Below, piece by piece: positions 54,860 to 64,000 of a DNA stretch of 64,000 nucleotides (position 1 is the first letter of the stretch; every line of letters starts with the position of its first letter). The notes under the pieces were generated by a model. That model ran no database searches, was not told the origin of the DNA, and saw only the letters and a list, made by a program, of their open reading frames with translations. Source of the stretch: Ignavibacteria bacterium (GTDB lineage Bacteria; Bacteroidota; Ignavibacteria; Ignavibacteriales; Melioribacteraceae); the NCBI GenBank assembly GCA_009773205.1, contig WPAE01000001.1, forward strand, positions 133,749-197,748. The letters are read 5' to 3'. The position numbers and the translations under genes are program-made.

Positions 54860-57094
54860 GTGAATAAACCAGCCATACAACCACATGTTCAAGAGACTCA
54901 TACGCTTCGCGATTACATTAACTTAGTTAAGTTGAATTTTGTACCCATCTTTTTAATTGCTCTAACCGGATTATTAGTAGCTATTATTTACGCAGTTAAT
55001 GCGCCGGATATTTACAAATCAACAACGGTACTTAAACTTTCTAAGCCGCAAGGTTCTGTTCTTTCCGGCTCTCTTTTGCCTGAGTTTCAAGATTTTGGCA
55101 GCGATAGATTTATTGCCAATGAAATTGAGATTCTAAAAAGTTATAAGTTAAGAACAAAAGTTGCTAATGCTCTATTAGATAGTTTTAATATCTCTACTCA
55201 AAAAAATAAATACTATTTGATTTTTGAAGATCCTTCCGAACTAAAACAAGGTAAATTCCGAGTAAAAACAATTGCAGAAATTGTTCGTGTGCTGCCTAAG
55301 CAAGTTTCTATTGATCAGAAACGAGGATTGGACATTGTTGAAATTTCTGTAGAAAGCCCATCGCCACTCGAATCTTCTATGATAGTGAACTGTTATGCAG
55401 AGGCTTACAAGGGAATAAACCTTTCTTACAACCGTGAACAGTTGACAAGAGTTAAAAACTTTTTAGCTCAGCAGAGAGACGAAAAACAATCGGAACTTGC
55501 TGCAATAGAAGAGTCTTGGACTGCATACAAGCAATCAAAAGGAATAGTTGAACTTCCGGAGCAAGCAAGAGCTTTAATTGATCAGTCTTCTGATATTCAA
55601 GCTAAGTTGAATCTAACCAAGATTGATCTTACTATGACGGAAAAAAATCTAAATCAATTTAAGGATGAATTGAAGAGGAGGAACCCTGAGGTTCAAAATT
55701 ATATTGATAATATGGCAACCGAGCCATATATTAAAAGAATGCAGGAAGATTTGGCGGAAGAAAAATCACGGCGAGATAGAGCTATGAAAGCTGCCGGCGC
55801 TAACTCTGTCGAAGTAAAAAGAACCGAGACTAAGATTAGTGAAATTGAAAATAGATTAAAGAACCAACTGGCTGTTTATAAACAGGGGGTGCTCGCTTCA
55901 ACTCCAGATGAAATCAAAACTTTGACTGCAAAAGTTTTAGAAGAAGAAACTAAGTTTCAATCGTTAAGTGCTTCTTTTAGAAAACTTAATGAAATTGGCG
56001 GAGACTACGATAGAAAGTTAAGCGCACTTCCAACCAGCAGTACGGATCTTGCCCGCCTTGAAAGAGAAAAACAAGCTTACGAAAAACTTTACATTCAAGT
56101 TGAAGAAAGATATCAAGAAGCTATCATTAGCGAGCAGTCAGTTCCAGGCAACGTTTTAATTATTGATGAAGGACTTGTACCTGATAATCCTGCAAAGCCA
56201 AACCGTTTATTAATTATTGTTATAGGACTTGTATTAGGTACTGGCATGGGTGTAGGGTTTGCTTTCGTTAGGAACTATTTAGATAACACTGTTAAAACTC
56301 CGGAAGATATTCAGAATAAGAACTTAAACATACTTGCATGGATTCCACAGATAGAAGGACTTGAGAGCGGAATTAAAGATTTTGAATTTGTTGTAGCAAG
56401 AAAACCGGACTCAAGCGCCAGCGAAGCTTACCGCGCTCTTAGAACTAGAATCAAATTCTCTAAACTTGATAAAGAAGCTCTTAAAGTTATGTTAGTTACT
56501 TCACCAACTTCCGGCGAAGGTAAAACAACAACAACAATTAACCTTGCAGGTAGTTTTGCGCAGGCAAACTTTAAAACACTTATTCTTGATGCTGACTTAA
56601 GAAAACCGCGCGTTCATACAGTGTTTAACCAGAAAAGATATCCCGGTTTTACAGATTATTTCTTCGGTCAGGCAACTTTTGAAGAAGTAGTAAGAAAGAC
56701 AGAAGTAACTAATCTCGATTATATTACAGCAGGAACAATTCCTCCTAATCCTTCCGAAATTTTAAGCTCTACGCAGATGGAAGCATTTATTGAGAAGCTA
56801 AAGACTATGTATGATTATATTCTGATAGACTCGCCGCCGGTAATTGCAGTAACAGATTCCGAAATACTATCGAGCATTGTAGATGCAACAGTATTGGTTG
56901 TTTCGGCTAGCAATACAGAAATGGAACTGATGGAGAAGGCTGTAGAATTATTAAACCATGAACAAGGCTCTTTCATAGGCATTGTCCTAAACAACTTTAC
57001 TTATAGAAGCGGTTACGGCTCTTACTATAAGTATTACTACTATTATTCGAGACCAAAAGATGGTTCTTCTAAGAAGAGCAAAATAAAAGTGTGA
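54860..57094 (+). CDS. Polysaccharide co-polymerase / BY-type tyrosine kinase (Wzc-like)
   Basis: 744 residues: a Wzz chain-length domain with two membrane segments (about residues 30-52 and 450-472) and a coiled coil between them, then a cytoplasmic P-loop kinase: Walker [15 protein letters not shown], Walker A' [10 protein letters not shown], Walker B ILIDSPP. It ends in a Tyr cluster ([16 protein letters not shown]), the autophosphorylation tail. It regulates capsule or exopolysaccharide length. Start is GTG (54860). The epimerase overlaps its stop (TGATG). Confidence 0.94.
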   Translation: MNKPAIQPHVQETHTLRDYINLVKLNFVPIFLIALTGLLVAIIYAVNAPDIYKSTTVLKLSKPQGSVLSGSLLPEFQDFGSDRFIANEIEILKSYKLRTKVANALLDSFNISTQKNKYYLIFEDPSELKQGKFRVKTIAEIVRVLPKQVSIDQKRGLDIVEISVESPSPLESSMIVNCYAEAYKGINLSYNREQLTRVKNFLAQQRDEKQSELAAIEESWTAYKQSKGIVELPEQARALIDQSSDIQAKLNLTKIDLTMTEKNLNQFKDELKRRNPEVQNYIDNMATEPYIKRMQEDLAEEKSRRDRAMKAAGANSVEVKRTETKISEIENRLKNQLAVYKQGVLASTPDEIKTLTAKVLEEETKFQSLSASFRKLNEIGGDYDRKLSALPTSSTDLARLEREKQAYEKLYIQVEERYQEAIISEQSVPGNVLIIDEGLVPDNPAKPNRLLIIVIGLVLGTGMGVGFAFVRNYLDNTVKTPEDIQNKNLNILAWIPQIEGLESGIKDFEFVVARKPDSSASEAYRALRTRIKFSKLDKEALKVMLVTSPTSGEGKTTTTINLAGSFAQANFKTLILDADLRKPRVHTVFNQKRYPGFTDYFFGQATFEEVVRKTEVTNLDYITAGTIPPNPSEILSSTQMEAFIEKLKTMYDYILIDSPPVIAVTDSEILSSIVDATVLVVSASNTEMELMEKAVELLNHEQGSFIGIVLNNFTYRSGYGSYYKYYYYYSRPKDGSSKKSKIKV

Positions 57095-58032
57095 TGAAAA
57101 AAACTGCAGTTGTTACAGGCGGAGCAGGTTTTTTAGGCTCTCATTTATGCGATCGTCTCATCTCCGAAGACATCTCTGTTATCTGCCTTGATAATTTTTT
57201 AACAGGAAGAATTGAAAACATCGAGCATCTATTCGGAAATCCAAATTTTCTGTTTATTAAGCAAGATGTAACAAATTTTATCCATATTTCAGGCAGCGTT
57301 GATTACATATTACACTTCGCTTCACCTGCAAGCCCAATTGATTATCTGAAGTTTCCGATACAAACACTTAAAGTTGGCTCTCTTGGAACGCACAAAGCGC
57401 TTGGTTTAGCTAAAGAAAAGAATGCCAGATTTTTAATTGCATCAACTTCCGAAGTTTACGGCGATCCTCTTATTCATCCTCAGCAAGAAAATTATTGGGG
57501 AAATGTAAACCCTGTTGGGCCACGCGGAGTTTATGATGAAGCAAAAAGATTTGCCGAAGCAATGACAATGGCTTACCATCGCTATCACGGACTTGATACC
57601 CGAATAGTTAGAATCTTTAACACTTACGGACCACGAATGAGATTAGATGATGGTAGAGCATTACCGGCATTTATCTCTCAAGCATTGAAAGGAGAAGATG
57701 TAACAATATTTGGAGATGGCAAACAGACAAGAAGTTTTTGTTTTGTAAGCGATTTGATAGATGGAATTTATAAACTGCTTGTATCCAACGAGCCAATGCC
57801 TGTAAACATTGGTAACCCTAATGAAATTACAATTGAAGATTTTGCAAAAGAAGTAATTAAACTAACCGGTTCAAAATCGAAATTAGTTTATAAAGATTTG
57901 CCTGTTGATGATCCCAAAGTACGCCAGCCCGATATAACACGAGCAATAGAAATTCTTGGCTGGAGCCCTAAAATTGATAGAGCAGAAGGGCTAAAAATTA
58001 CTTTGGAATATTTTAAGACAGAAGTGAAGTAG
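57094..58032 (+). CDS. UDP-glucuronate decarboxylase-like NAD-dependent epimerase
   Basis: Extended short-chain dehydrogenase: NAD-binding [15 protein letters not shown], the YxxxK of [10 protein letters not shown] and [12 protein letters not shown]. It resembles UXS (UDP-xylose synthase) and supplies a sugar nucleotide for the polysaccharide cluster upstream. 312 residues; the ATG overlaps the kinase stop. A preceding GTG is less likely. Ends 46 bp before a terminator. Confidence 0.9.
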   Translation: MKKTAVVTGGAGFLGSHLCDRLISEDISVICLDNFLTGRIENIEHLFGNPNFLFIKQDVTNFIHISGSVDYILHFASPASPIDYLKFPIQTLKVGSLGTHKALGLAKEKNARFLIASTSEVYGDPLIHPQQENYWGNVNPVGPRGVYDEAKRFAEAMTMAYHRYHGLDTRIVRIFNTYGPRMRLDDGRALPAFISQALKGEDVTIFGDGKQTRSFCFVSDLIDGIYKLLVSNEPMPVNIGNPNEITIEDFAKEVIKLTGSKSKLVYKDLPVDDPKVRQPDITRAIEILGWSPKIDRAEGLKITLEYFKTEVK

Positions 58033-58078
58033 TAATTAGCTGTAGCTTTTAGCGGTTATTCGTTAGCTGTTAGCAAAA

Positions 58079-58103
58079 AACCCCGACTAAAGTCGGGGTT
58101 TTT
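58079..58103 (+). terminator. Terminator after the epimerase gene
   Basis: AACCCCGACT (58079-58088) pairs with AGTCGGGGTT (58091-58100), followed by T's; AAAA precedes it, so it can also act for the minus strand (groEL). Confidence 0.9.
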
Positions 58104-58133
58104 CTAATACCTAATACCTAACAGCTGTTTTTA

Positions 58134-59934
<1,801 letters not shown>

Positions 59935-60231
59935 TTATTTTACAATTCCGTAAATGTCGCTTTCGCGCATAATTAAATAATCTTCACCTTCAACTTTAAT
60001 TTCTGTACCGGAATATTTTCCGTAGAGAACAACATCGCCAACTTTAACAGTTAGTTTAGTTAAAGTACCGTTATCGGCTGTTTTGCCTTCACCAACTGCT
60101 ACTATTGTTCCTTCAATTGGTTTTTCTTTTGCGGTATCTGGCAGAATAATACCGCCTTTTGTTGTTTCTTCAGCCTCTTTTGGTTTTACTACTACTCTAT
60201 CTTGAAGAGGTTGAATTTTGAACTTAGACAT
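59935..60231 (-). CDS. groES: Co-chaperonin GroES
   Basis: 98 residues from ATG 60231, with the mobile-loop region ([21 protein letters not shown]) and the C-terminal roof pattern ([15 protein letters not shown]). The open frame extends 11 codons further but GGAGGA lies just before this ATG. First gene of the groESL operon, 19 bp before groEL, under CIRCE control. Confidence 0.95.
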   Translation of the reverse strand: MSKFKIQPLQDRVVVKPKEAEETTKGGIILPDTAKEKPIEGTIVAVGEGKTADNGTLTKLTVKVGDVVLYGKYSGTEIKVEGEDYLIMRESDIYGIVK

Positions 60232-60257
60232 GATTCCTCCTTTTGTTATTTTGTTGA

Positions 60258-60284
60258 TTAGCACTCATAATTTACGAGTGCTAA
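60258..60284 (-). promoter_or_regulatory. CIRCE operator (HrcA site)
   Basis: TTAGCACTC (60258-60266), nine bases, GAGTGCTAA (60276-60284): a perfect CIRCE consensus. It overlaps the -10 and start region of the groES promoter, so HrcA would repress it. Confidence 0.97.
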
Positions 60285-60311
60285 AATATAAAGGTGAGAT
60301 TTTGTTGTCAA
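60283..60311 (-). promoter_or_regulatory. Sigma-70 promoter of groESL
   Basis: On the minus strand, TTGACA (60306-60311) and TATTTT (60283-60288) are 17 bases apart. The -10 overlaps the CIRCE arm. Confidence 0.75.
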
Positions 60312-60437
60312 GATGCAAAAAAGCAAGGTGTAAGACATTTTGGCGCAAATACAGCTATGCCAACCTCTAAAAAATAGGGTTTTAAAAGCTCTAACGTGGT
60401 GTTCAGAAAGAAAAAGTAAAGCCCGCAAAGGATATTG

Positions 60438-60540
60438 ATGAGCCTACTATAAAAAGGTATTTCGGATGAAAAAATGCTTTGATTATTGCTCAAATTCAAA
60501 GTGCAAAAACTCAATTTGAGGCTTTTTAGAGTAGGCTTAT
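60438..60540. repeat. MITE-like element, family 1, copy C (complete)
   Basis: 103 bp with terminal inverted repeats: left ATGAGCCTACTATAAAAAGG and right (other strand) ATAAGCCTACTCTAAAAAGC. The first 95 bp equal copy B at 26328. No transposase; a 17-codon frame MKKCFDYCSNSKCKNSI lies inside both copies. Confidence 0.88.
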
Positions 60541-60566
60541 CGCTGCTAAGACGTAAAAGTGCAAAT

Positions 60567-61865
60567 TCACAGTTCTACAGAGCGGGCAAAAATATAATCC
60601 AAGTTTTTAAGCAGTTTTTCCGAATTGAATAATTCATCAATTTCATTTCTCGAAAGATATTTTCTAACATCGTTGGAAGAGAGCAGCTCCTGTTTAAGAT
60701 TTTTGTTATTATCAGCCCAAACTTCCATAGCAGATTTTTGAACAAAAGCATAAGCATCTTCGCGGCTCATTCCTTTTTCTGTTAAGCGAAGAAGAACTGA
60801 TTGAGAGAAGATTAAACCGCGTGTAAGGTTTAGATTCTTGAGCATATTTTCTGGATAAATTATGAGTTTATCAACCAGCGTAGTTGTAAGAGATAAAATG
60901 TAATCTAATGCAATACAGCTATCAGGAATAATAACTCTTTCAACAGATGAATGAGAAATATCTCTTTCGTGCCATAGAGCTACGTTTTCCAAAGCAGCAA
61001 TTGAGTTGCTTCTTAGAAGTCTTGCTAATCCGGTAATTCTCTCGCTTACAATTGGATTGCGTTTGTGAGGCATAGCAGATGAACCTTTTTGTCCGCTTGA
61101 AAAATATTCTTCGGCTTCTAATACTTCTGTTCTTTGAAGATGACGGATTTCTGTAGCAATTTTTTCTAACGAAGAGCCAATTATTGCTAGGGTGGAAAGA
61201 AAGTGTGCGTGGCGGTCTCTCTGTACAACTTGTGTTGCAACAGACTCCTGTGTAAGCCCTAATTGTTCACAAACATATTCTTCTACTTTTGGAGAAAGAT
61301 GTTCAAAAGTACCAACGGCACCGGATATTTTACCGCATGAAACGGATTTAACAGAATGCTCTAGTCTTTCGATGTTACGTTTTGCTTCTTCAAACCAGTT
61401 GGCAAACTTTAAGCCCATTGAATAAGCTTCAGCATGAATTCCGTGAGAACGCCCAACACAAATAGTCAGTTTATGTTCTATCGCGCGTTTTTTTAGTGCT
61501 TCTTTTAATGCTTTCAAATCTTTAAGAAGAATTTCTCCAGAGCATTTTAATTGATAGGCGAGTGAAGTATCCAAAACATCCGAGGAAGTCATACCATAAT
61601 GAATATGGCGTGAAGCCGCCCCTACATTTTCTGCAATGTTTGTTAAGAAAGCAATTACATCGTGCTTGGTTGTTTCTTCAATCTCAAGAACGCGCTTAAG
61701 ATCAAACTTTGCTTTAGATTTTATTTCTTCCAAATCAGATTGTGGAATTTCTCCCATCTTAGCGCGTGCTTCGCAGGCAAGTAACTCAACTTTTAGCCAC
61801 GAGTCCAGCTTAAACTCATCAGTCCATATTCTACCTATTTCTGGCAGTGTATAGCGTTCAATCAT
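60567..61865 (-). CDS. purB: Adenylosuccinate lyase
   Basis: Catalyses two steps of purine synthesis. The fumarase-superfamily signature GSSAMPHKRNPI and the regions TSSDVLDTS and GRSHGIHAE are visible. 432 residues. It follows the HtrA gene by one codon-length gap and may share its transcript. Confidence 0.95.
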   Translation of the reverse strand: MIERYTLPEIGRIWTDEFKLDSWLKVELLACEARAKMGEIPQSDLEEIKSKAKFDLKRVLEIEETTKHDVIAFLTNIAENVGAASRHIHYGMTSSDVLDTSLAYQLKCSGEILLKDLKALKEALKKRAIEHKLTICVGRSHGIHAEAYSMGLKFANWFEEAKRNIERLEHSVKSVSCGKISGAVGTFEHLSPKVEEYVCEQLGLTQESVATQVVQRDRHAHFLSTLAIIGSSLEKIATEIRHLQRTEVLEAEEYFSSGQKGSSAMPHKRNPIVSERITGLARLLRSNSIAALENVALWHERDISHSSVERVIIPDSCIALDYILSLTTTLVDKLIIYPENMLKNLNLTRGLIFSQSVLLRLTEKGMSREDAYAFVQKSAMEVWADNNKNLKQELLSSNDVRKYLSRNEIDELFNSEKLLKNLDYIFARSVEL

Positions 61866-62960
61866 TTATTTTTTCTCCAGTTTCAGTTTGCAAGACATTT
61901 CTTTTTCGCCGCGAATAAATTTTACATCAACAGTTTCACCGGTTGTATATTCGAATATGTAACTAAGAAAAGATTCATAACTACTTATTTTATTATTTCC
62001 TAAACTTACAATAATATCTCCCACTGCTAAGCCTGCTTTTTCTGCTGGCGAACCTTTTGTTAGCTGCGAAATGATTACGCCGCGATTTGCAAATAAATTA
62101 TAAGTCTTAGCAAAATTTTCATCAACTGTCATAATGTTAAGTCCCGTCCAAAAATCGCGGTCAACTTTTCCATTATTTTTCAAGTCTTCAACTATTCTTT
62201 TTATTTTATTAACTGGAATAGAAAAACCTAAACCTACATTTCCGTTTGACCCGGTTGCAGTATAAATCATTGTGTTCATTCCAATAAGCTCGCCAAGTGC
62301 ATTTACTAAAGGACCGCCGCTGTTTCCGGGATTAATAGCAGCGTCGGTTTGTAACATATTTACATAATAGCGGTTGTTGCTTGGAGAGAGAGTCATATCA
62401 GTTGCAGAAAGGACCCCAACTGTTACAGTAGGTTTATCGTTGATATCAAAAAGACCAAAAGGATTGCCAAGGGCAATAACCCATTCGCCTATCATGATTT
62501 TATCGGAATCGCCAAATTTTATGTAAGGGAGCTTATCGGCATCAATTTTCAAGAGACATATATCAGATGTTAAATCGCTGGTTATTTTTTTTGCAGTGTA
62601 CATTCTTCCATCTGTTAGAGTAACTGTTGCCTCAACAGCATTGCCGGCAACGTGGTCGTTAGTTAATACATATCCATCAGAAGAAATAATTACACCGCTT
62701 CCTAATCCTTTAATTTTTTGACTGTAAATTCTTGGTGCAAAAAACTGGCTCCAAAACGGATTTGCGCTCCATACATCTTGGTATTGTCTTATTTCGGTTA
62801 CGTTTATTCCAACTACAGCCGGACTTACTTCTCTTACTGTTTTAGTAATAATAGTCTGCCGTGAAGAATAGATATCATCGTTAGCTTTAGCGAGTTTATC
62901 ATTTTGCGCCAGTAAAAAAATGTTAAACGCAAAGAACAACATCAGCATTTTAATTTTCAT
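61866..62960 (-). CDS. HtrA/DegP-type periplasmic serine protease with PDZ domain
   Basis: Signal peptide (MKIKMLMLFFAFNIFLLAQ), trypsin fold with His in VLTNDHVAG, Asp in SDICLLKI and Ser in NPGNSGGPL, then one PDZ domain (RGVIISQLTKGSPAEKAGLAVGDIIVSLG, shown in part). It degrades or refolds misfolded envelope proteins. 364 residues, one PDZ, so DegS-like in size. It sits immediately before purB, and 20 bp after plsY's end. Confidence 0.93.
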   Translation of the reverse strand: MKIKMLMLFFAFNIFLLAQNDKLAKANDDIYSSRQTIITKTVREVSPAVVGINVTEIRQYQDVWSANPFWSQFFAPRIYSQKIKGLGSGVIISSDGYVLTNDHVAGNAVEATVTLTDGRMYTAKKITSDLTSDICLLKIDADKLPYIKFGDSDKIMIGEWVIALGNPFGLFDINDKPTVTVGVLSATDMTLSPSNNRYYVNMLQTDAAINPGNSGGPLVNALGELIGMNTMIYTATGSNGNVGLGFSIPVNKIKRIVEDLKNNGKVDRDFWTGLNIMTVDENFAKTYNLFANRGVIISQLTKGSPAEKAGLAVGDIIVSLGNNKISSYESFLSYIFEYTTGETVDVKFIRGEKEMSCKLKLEKK

Positions 62961-62980
62961 GTTTACTACCCTTATTGTTA

Positions 62981-63673
62981 TTAAATGTTTTTATTGTCGC
63001 CTCTAAAAATATCAATTTCCTTTGTCCCGCTTTGCGGGATGAAATATTTTAAAACAAAAGTTTTTAGAGGCGCCCTTATGTAATCCCTCATTGGAATTAT
63101 ATGCTTGGAAAGAATGATTAACATTAATATAGAAACTGCATAGCTGAACTGCTCAATCGAATAAGGTTTTAGAAATGAGTACATTATCAGCATTTGAGCC
63201 AAAACGAACGCGCTGATAGCGGTAAATAATGTAGCCATAAAGTTACCTAAATAGATACTTTTGCTAAATAAGTAAATAGCTGTCCAATTAACTGCCCAAA
63301 CAGCAAGAACCGGAAGCGATATAAAAAAAGCACCGCCTGCAGCAGTTGCTAAACCTCTGCCGCCTTTAAATTTTATCCAAGGCGAGTAACAGTGGGAAAA
63401 AACGGAAGCTGTTAGCGATGTAATAGCTATTATAAAAGATTCTTCAACTAAATAATAAGCAATAATGGAACTCAAGAATCCCTTTGCCGCATCAATTAGA
63501 AACACGTAAAGACCAATTCTTTTAGATTTTGAAACGTTAAAAGAATTCATAGCGCCAACATTACCGCTGCCGTTTTGTGTTATGTCAATTCCATGAGTCT
63601 TTTTCAGAAGTAAATAGGCTGTTGGCAAAGAGCCAATTAAATAACCAAATAGTGCAGAAAATATATAATTCAT
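62981..63673 (-). CDS. plsY: Glycerol-3-phosphate acyltransferase PlsY with MITE-derived tail
   Basis: Membrane enzyme that acylates glycerol-3-phosphate with acyl-phosphate. Motifs GSLPTAYLL, GSGNVGAMNSFNVSK and FKGGRGLATAAGG are visible. After residue ~200 the C-terminal tail (RAPLKTFVLKYFIPQSG...) is read from the MITE copy at 62995-63075, in place of the usual short cytoplasmic tail. The catalytic part is intact. Confidence 0.92.
   Translation of the reverse strand: MNYIFSALFGYLIGSLPTAYLLLKKTHGIDITQNGSGNVGAMNSFNVSKSKRIGLYVFLIDAAKGFLSSIIAYYLVEESFIIAITSLTASVFSHCYSPWIKFKGGRGLATAAGGAFFISLPVLAVWAVNWTAIYLFSKSIYLGNFMATLFTAISAFVLAQMLIMYSFLKPYSIEQFSYAVSILMLIILSKHIIPMRDYIRAPLKTFVLKYFIPQSGTKEIDIFRGDNKNI
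62995..63075. repeat. MITE-like element, family 2, copy M2 (81 bp)
   Basis: Same as M1 (44139) except its left end is degenerate (TGTCGCCTCT). Right end TTTTTAGAGGCGCCC. Flanked by a 4-bp TTAT direct repeat. The 3' end of plsY is read through it. Confidence 0.85.
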
Positions 63674-63697
63674 CTAATTACCTATAGTGTAGAACTA

Positions 63698-63742
63698 AGA
63701 ACGCCCGCCTTGCCAAGGACTCAAGTCGAGGCAGGAAGAACG
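63698..63742. repeat. Short palindromic repeat, second copy
   Basis: Reverse-complement match of the repeat inside the subtilase gene (40099-40142): AAGAACGCCCGCCTTGCC and GTCGAGGCAGGAAGAACG. Intergenic here. Confidence 0.8.
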
Positions 63743-63883
63743 AAGAGTGTTCTAAACTCTGTTCTTTTATTTGTTCCAAATTTTAGCTCGAAGCAAATTT
63801 AAGAAATAATGTACGCGTAAAAAATTATATCTCAGCGTTTTTATTGTTATTGCATGCAATTTGTTCCTTAGTAACAAACTAAA

Positions 63884-63920
63884 TGGCACCTCTAAAAATT
63901 TGTATTTTAAAAATTTACCC
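63884..63920. repeat. Partial MITE family 2 end
   Basis: TGGCACCTCTAAAAA matches the left terminus of M1; the partner end is not seen before the window ends. No gene in 63674-64000. Confidence 0.5.
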
Positions 63921-64000
63921 CCCTCCAAAAAACGGCGGGCAGGCCCTCCAAAAAACGGCGGGCAGGCCCTCCAAAAAACGGCGGGCAGGCCCTCCAAAAA
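63921..64000. repeat. 23-bp tandem repeat (3.5 units)
   Basis: Units of ccctccaaaaaacggcggg plus cagg start at 63921, 63944 and 63967, with a partial fourth at 63990 that runs off the edge. The three complete units are identical. Any reading frame through it is not a real gene. Confidence 0.95.

Noticed and set aside
63767..63997. Open frame on the minus strand across the tandem repeat
   Set aside because: Its N-terminal half is the 23-bp repeat read out (Gly/Pro/Arg/Phe repeats) and the rest is AT-rich non-coding sequence.
63921..64000. Possible CRISPR array
   Set aside because: The units are directly adjacent with no spacers; no cas genes are seen.

Overview
The window looks like chromosomal DNA of an anaerobic or facultative member of the Bacteroidota/Chlorobiota assemblage, most like the Ignavibacteriales. 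That placement is inferred from the gene content: two secreted proteins end in the 'NYPNPFNP...' type IX secretion (Por) sorting domain, there is a nine-heme secreted cytochrome, an adenosylcobalamin-dependent (class II) ribonucleotide reductase, HydF for [FeFe]-hydrogenase maturation, a FadL/OmpP1-type porin, and many short lipoproteins. The DNA is AT-rich. Several promoters fit the ordinary sigma-70 pattern (TTGaca, 17-base spacer, TAtaTT) rather than the Bacteroides TAnnTTTG pattern.

Layout. 1-5.8 kb: initiator tRNA with promoter and terminator, malQ (-), class II RNR (+). 5.8-15.8 kb: a long + strand run: yggS, divIVA, a purine nucleoside phosphorylase, a membrane/coiled-coil protein, then a HindIII-like restriction-modification cassette, then ileS, a DksA-family gene, lspA and rluD. 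The R-M pair sits inside what otherwise reads as a housekeeping run. 15.8-20.7 kb (-): hydF-aspA and the nonaheme T9SS cytochrome. 20.9-25.8 kb (+): cysS and envelope proteins. 25.8-27.2 kb (-): a decayed toxin-antitoxin patch in which both toxin genes are truncated. 27.4-40.2 kb: rsgA, an ATP-grasp gene, a TPR/DUF4292/EnvC-like envelope operon, a HAD phosphatase, a beta-propeller protein, lepA-lepB and a T9SS subtilase. 40.6-50.4 kb: a lipoprotein, ndk-sucD, a glycosyltransferase of the WaaE type, then a - strand run of two GT9 heptosyltransferases, gatA, tatA, purQS, pssA and psd. 50.7-58.0 kb (+): ybaB-recR-methyltransferase, two NTF2-like lipoproteins, ftsX and an exopolysaccharide set (SLBB protein, Wzc-type tyrosine kinase, UDP-sugar epimerase). 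58.1-63.7 kb (-): groESL under a perfect CIRCE operator, purB, an HtrA protease and plsY. The window ends in a 23-bp tandem repeat.

The most striking feature is repeat biology. At least four families of short palindromic or inverted-repeat-bounded elements (about 45-260 bp, no transposase) are scattered through the window and repeatedly touch genes. One replaces the C-terminus of groEL. One truncates a RelE toxin. One supplies the last base of a glycosyltransferase stop codon. One supplies the tail of PlsY. Two lie in frame inside proteins (a DUF4292 lipoprotein and the sorting domain of the subtilase), much like Rickettsia palindromic elements. Other unusual points are two genes whose only well-placed start appears to be AUU (rsgA and a lipoprotein), and histone-H1-like Lys/Ala tails on SucD and on the DksA-family protein. 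Coordinates were read by eye and no database search was possible; names rest on motif recognition.
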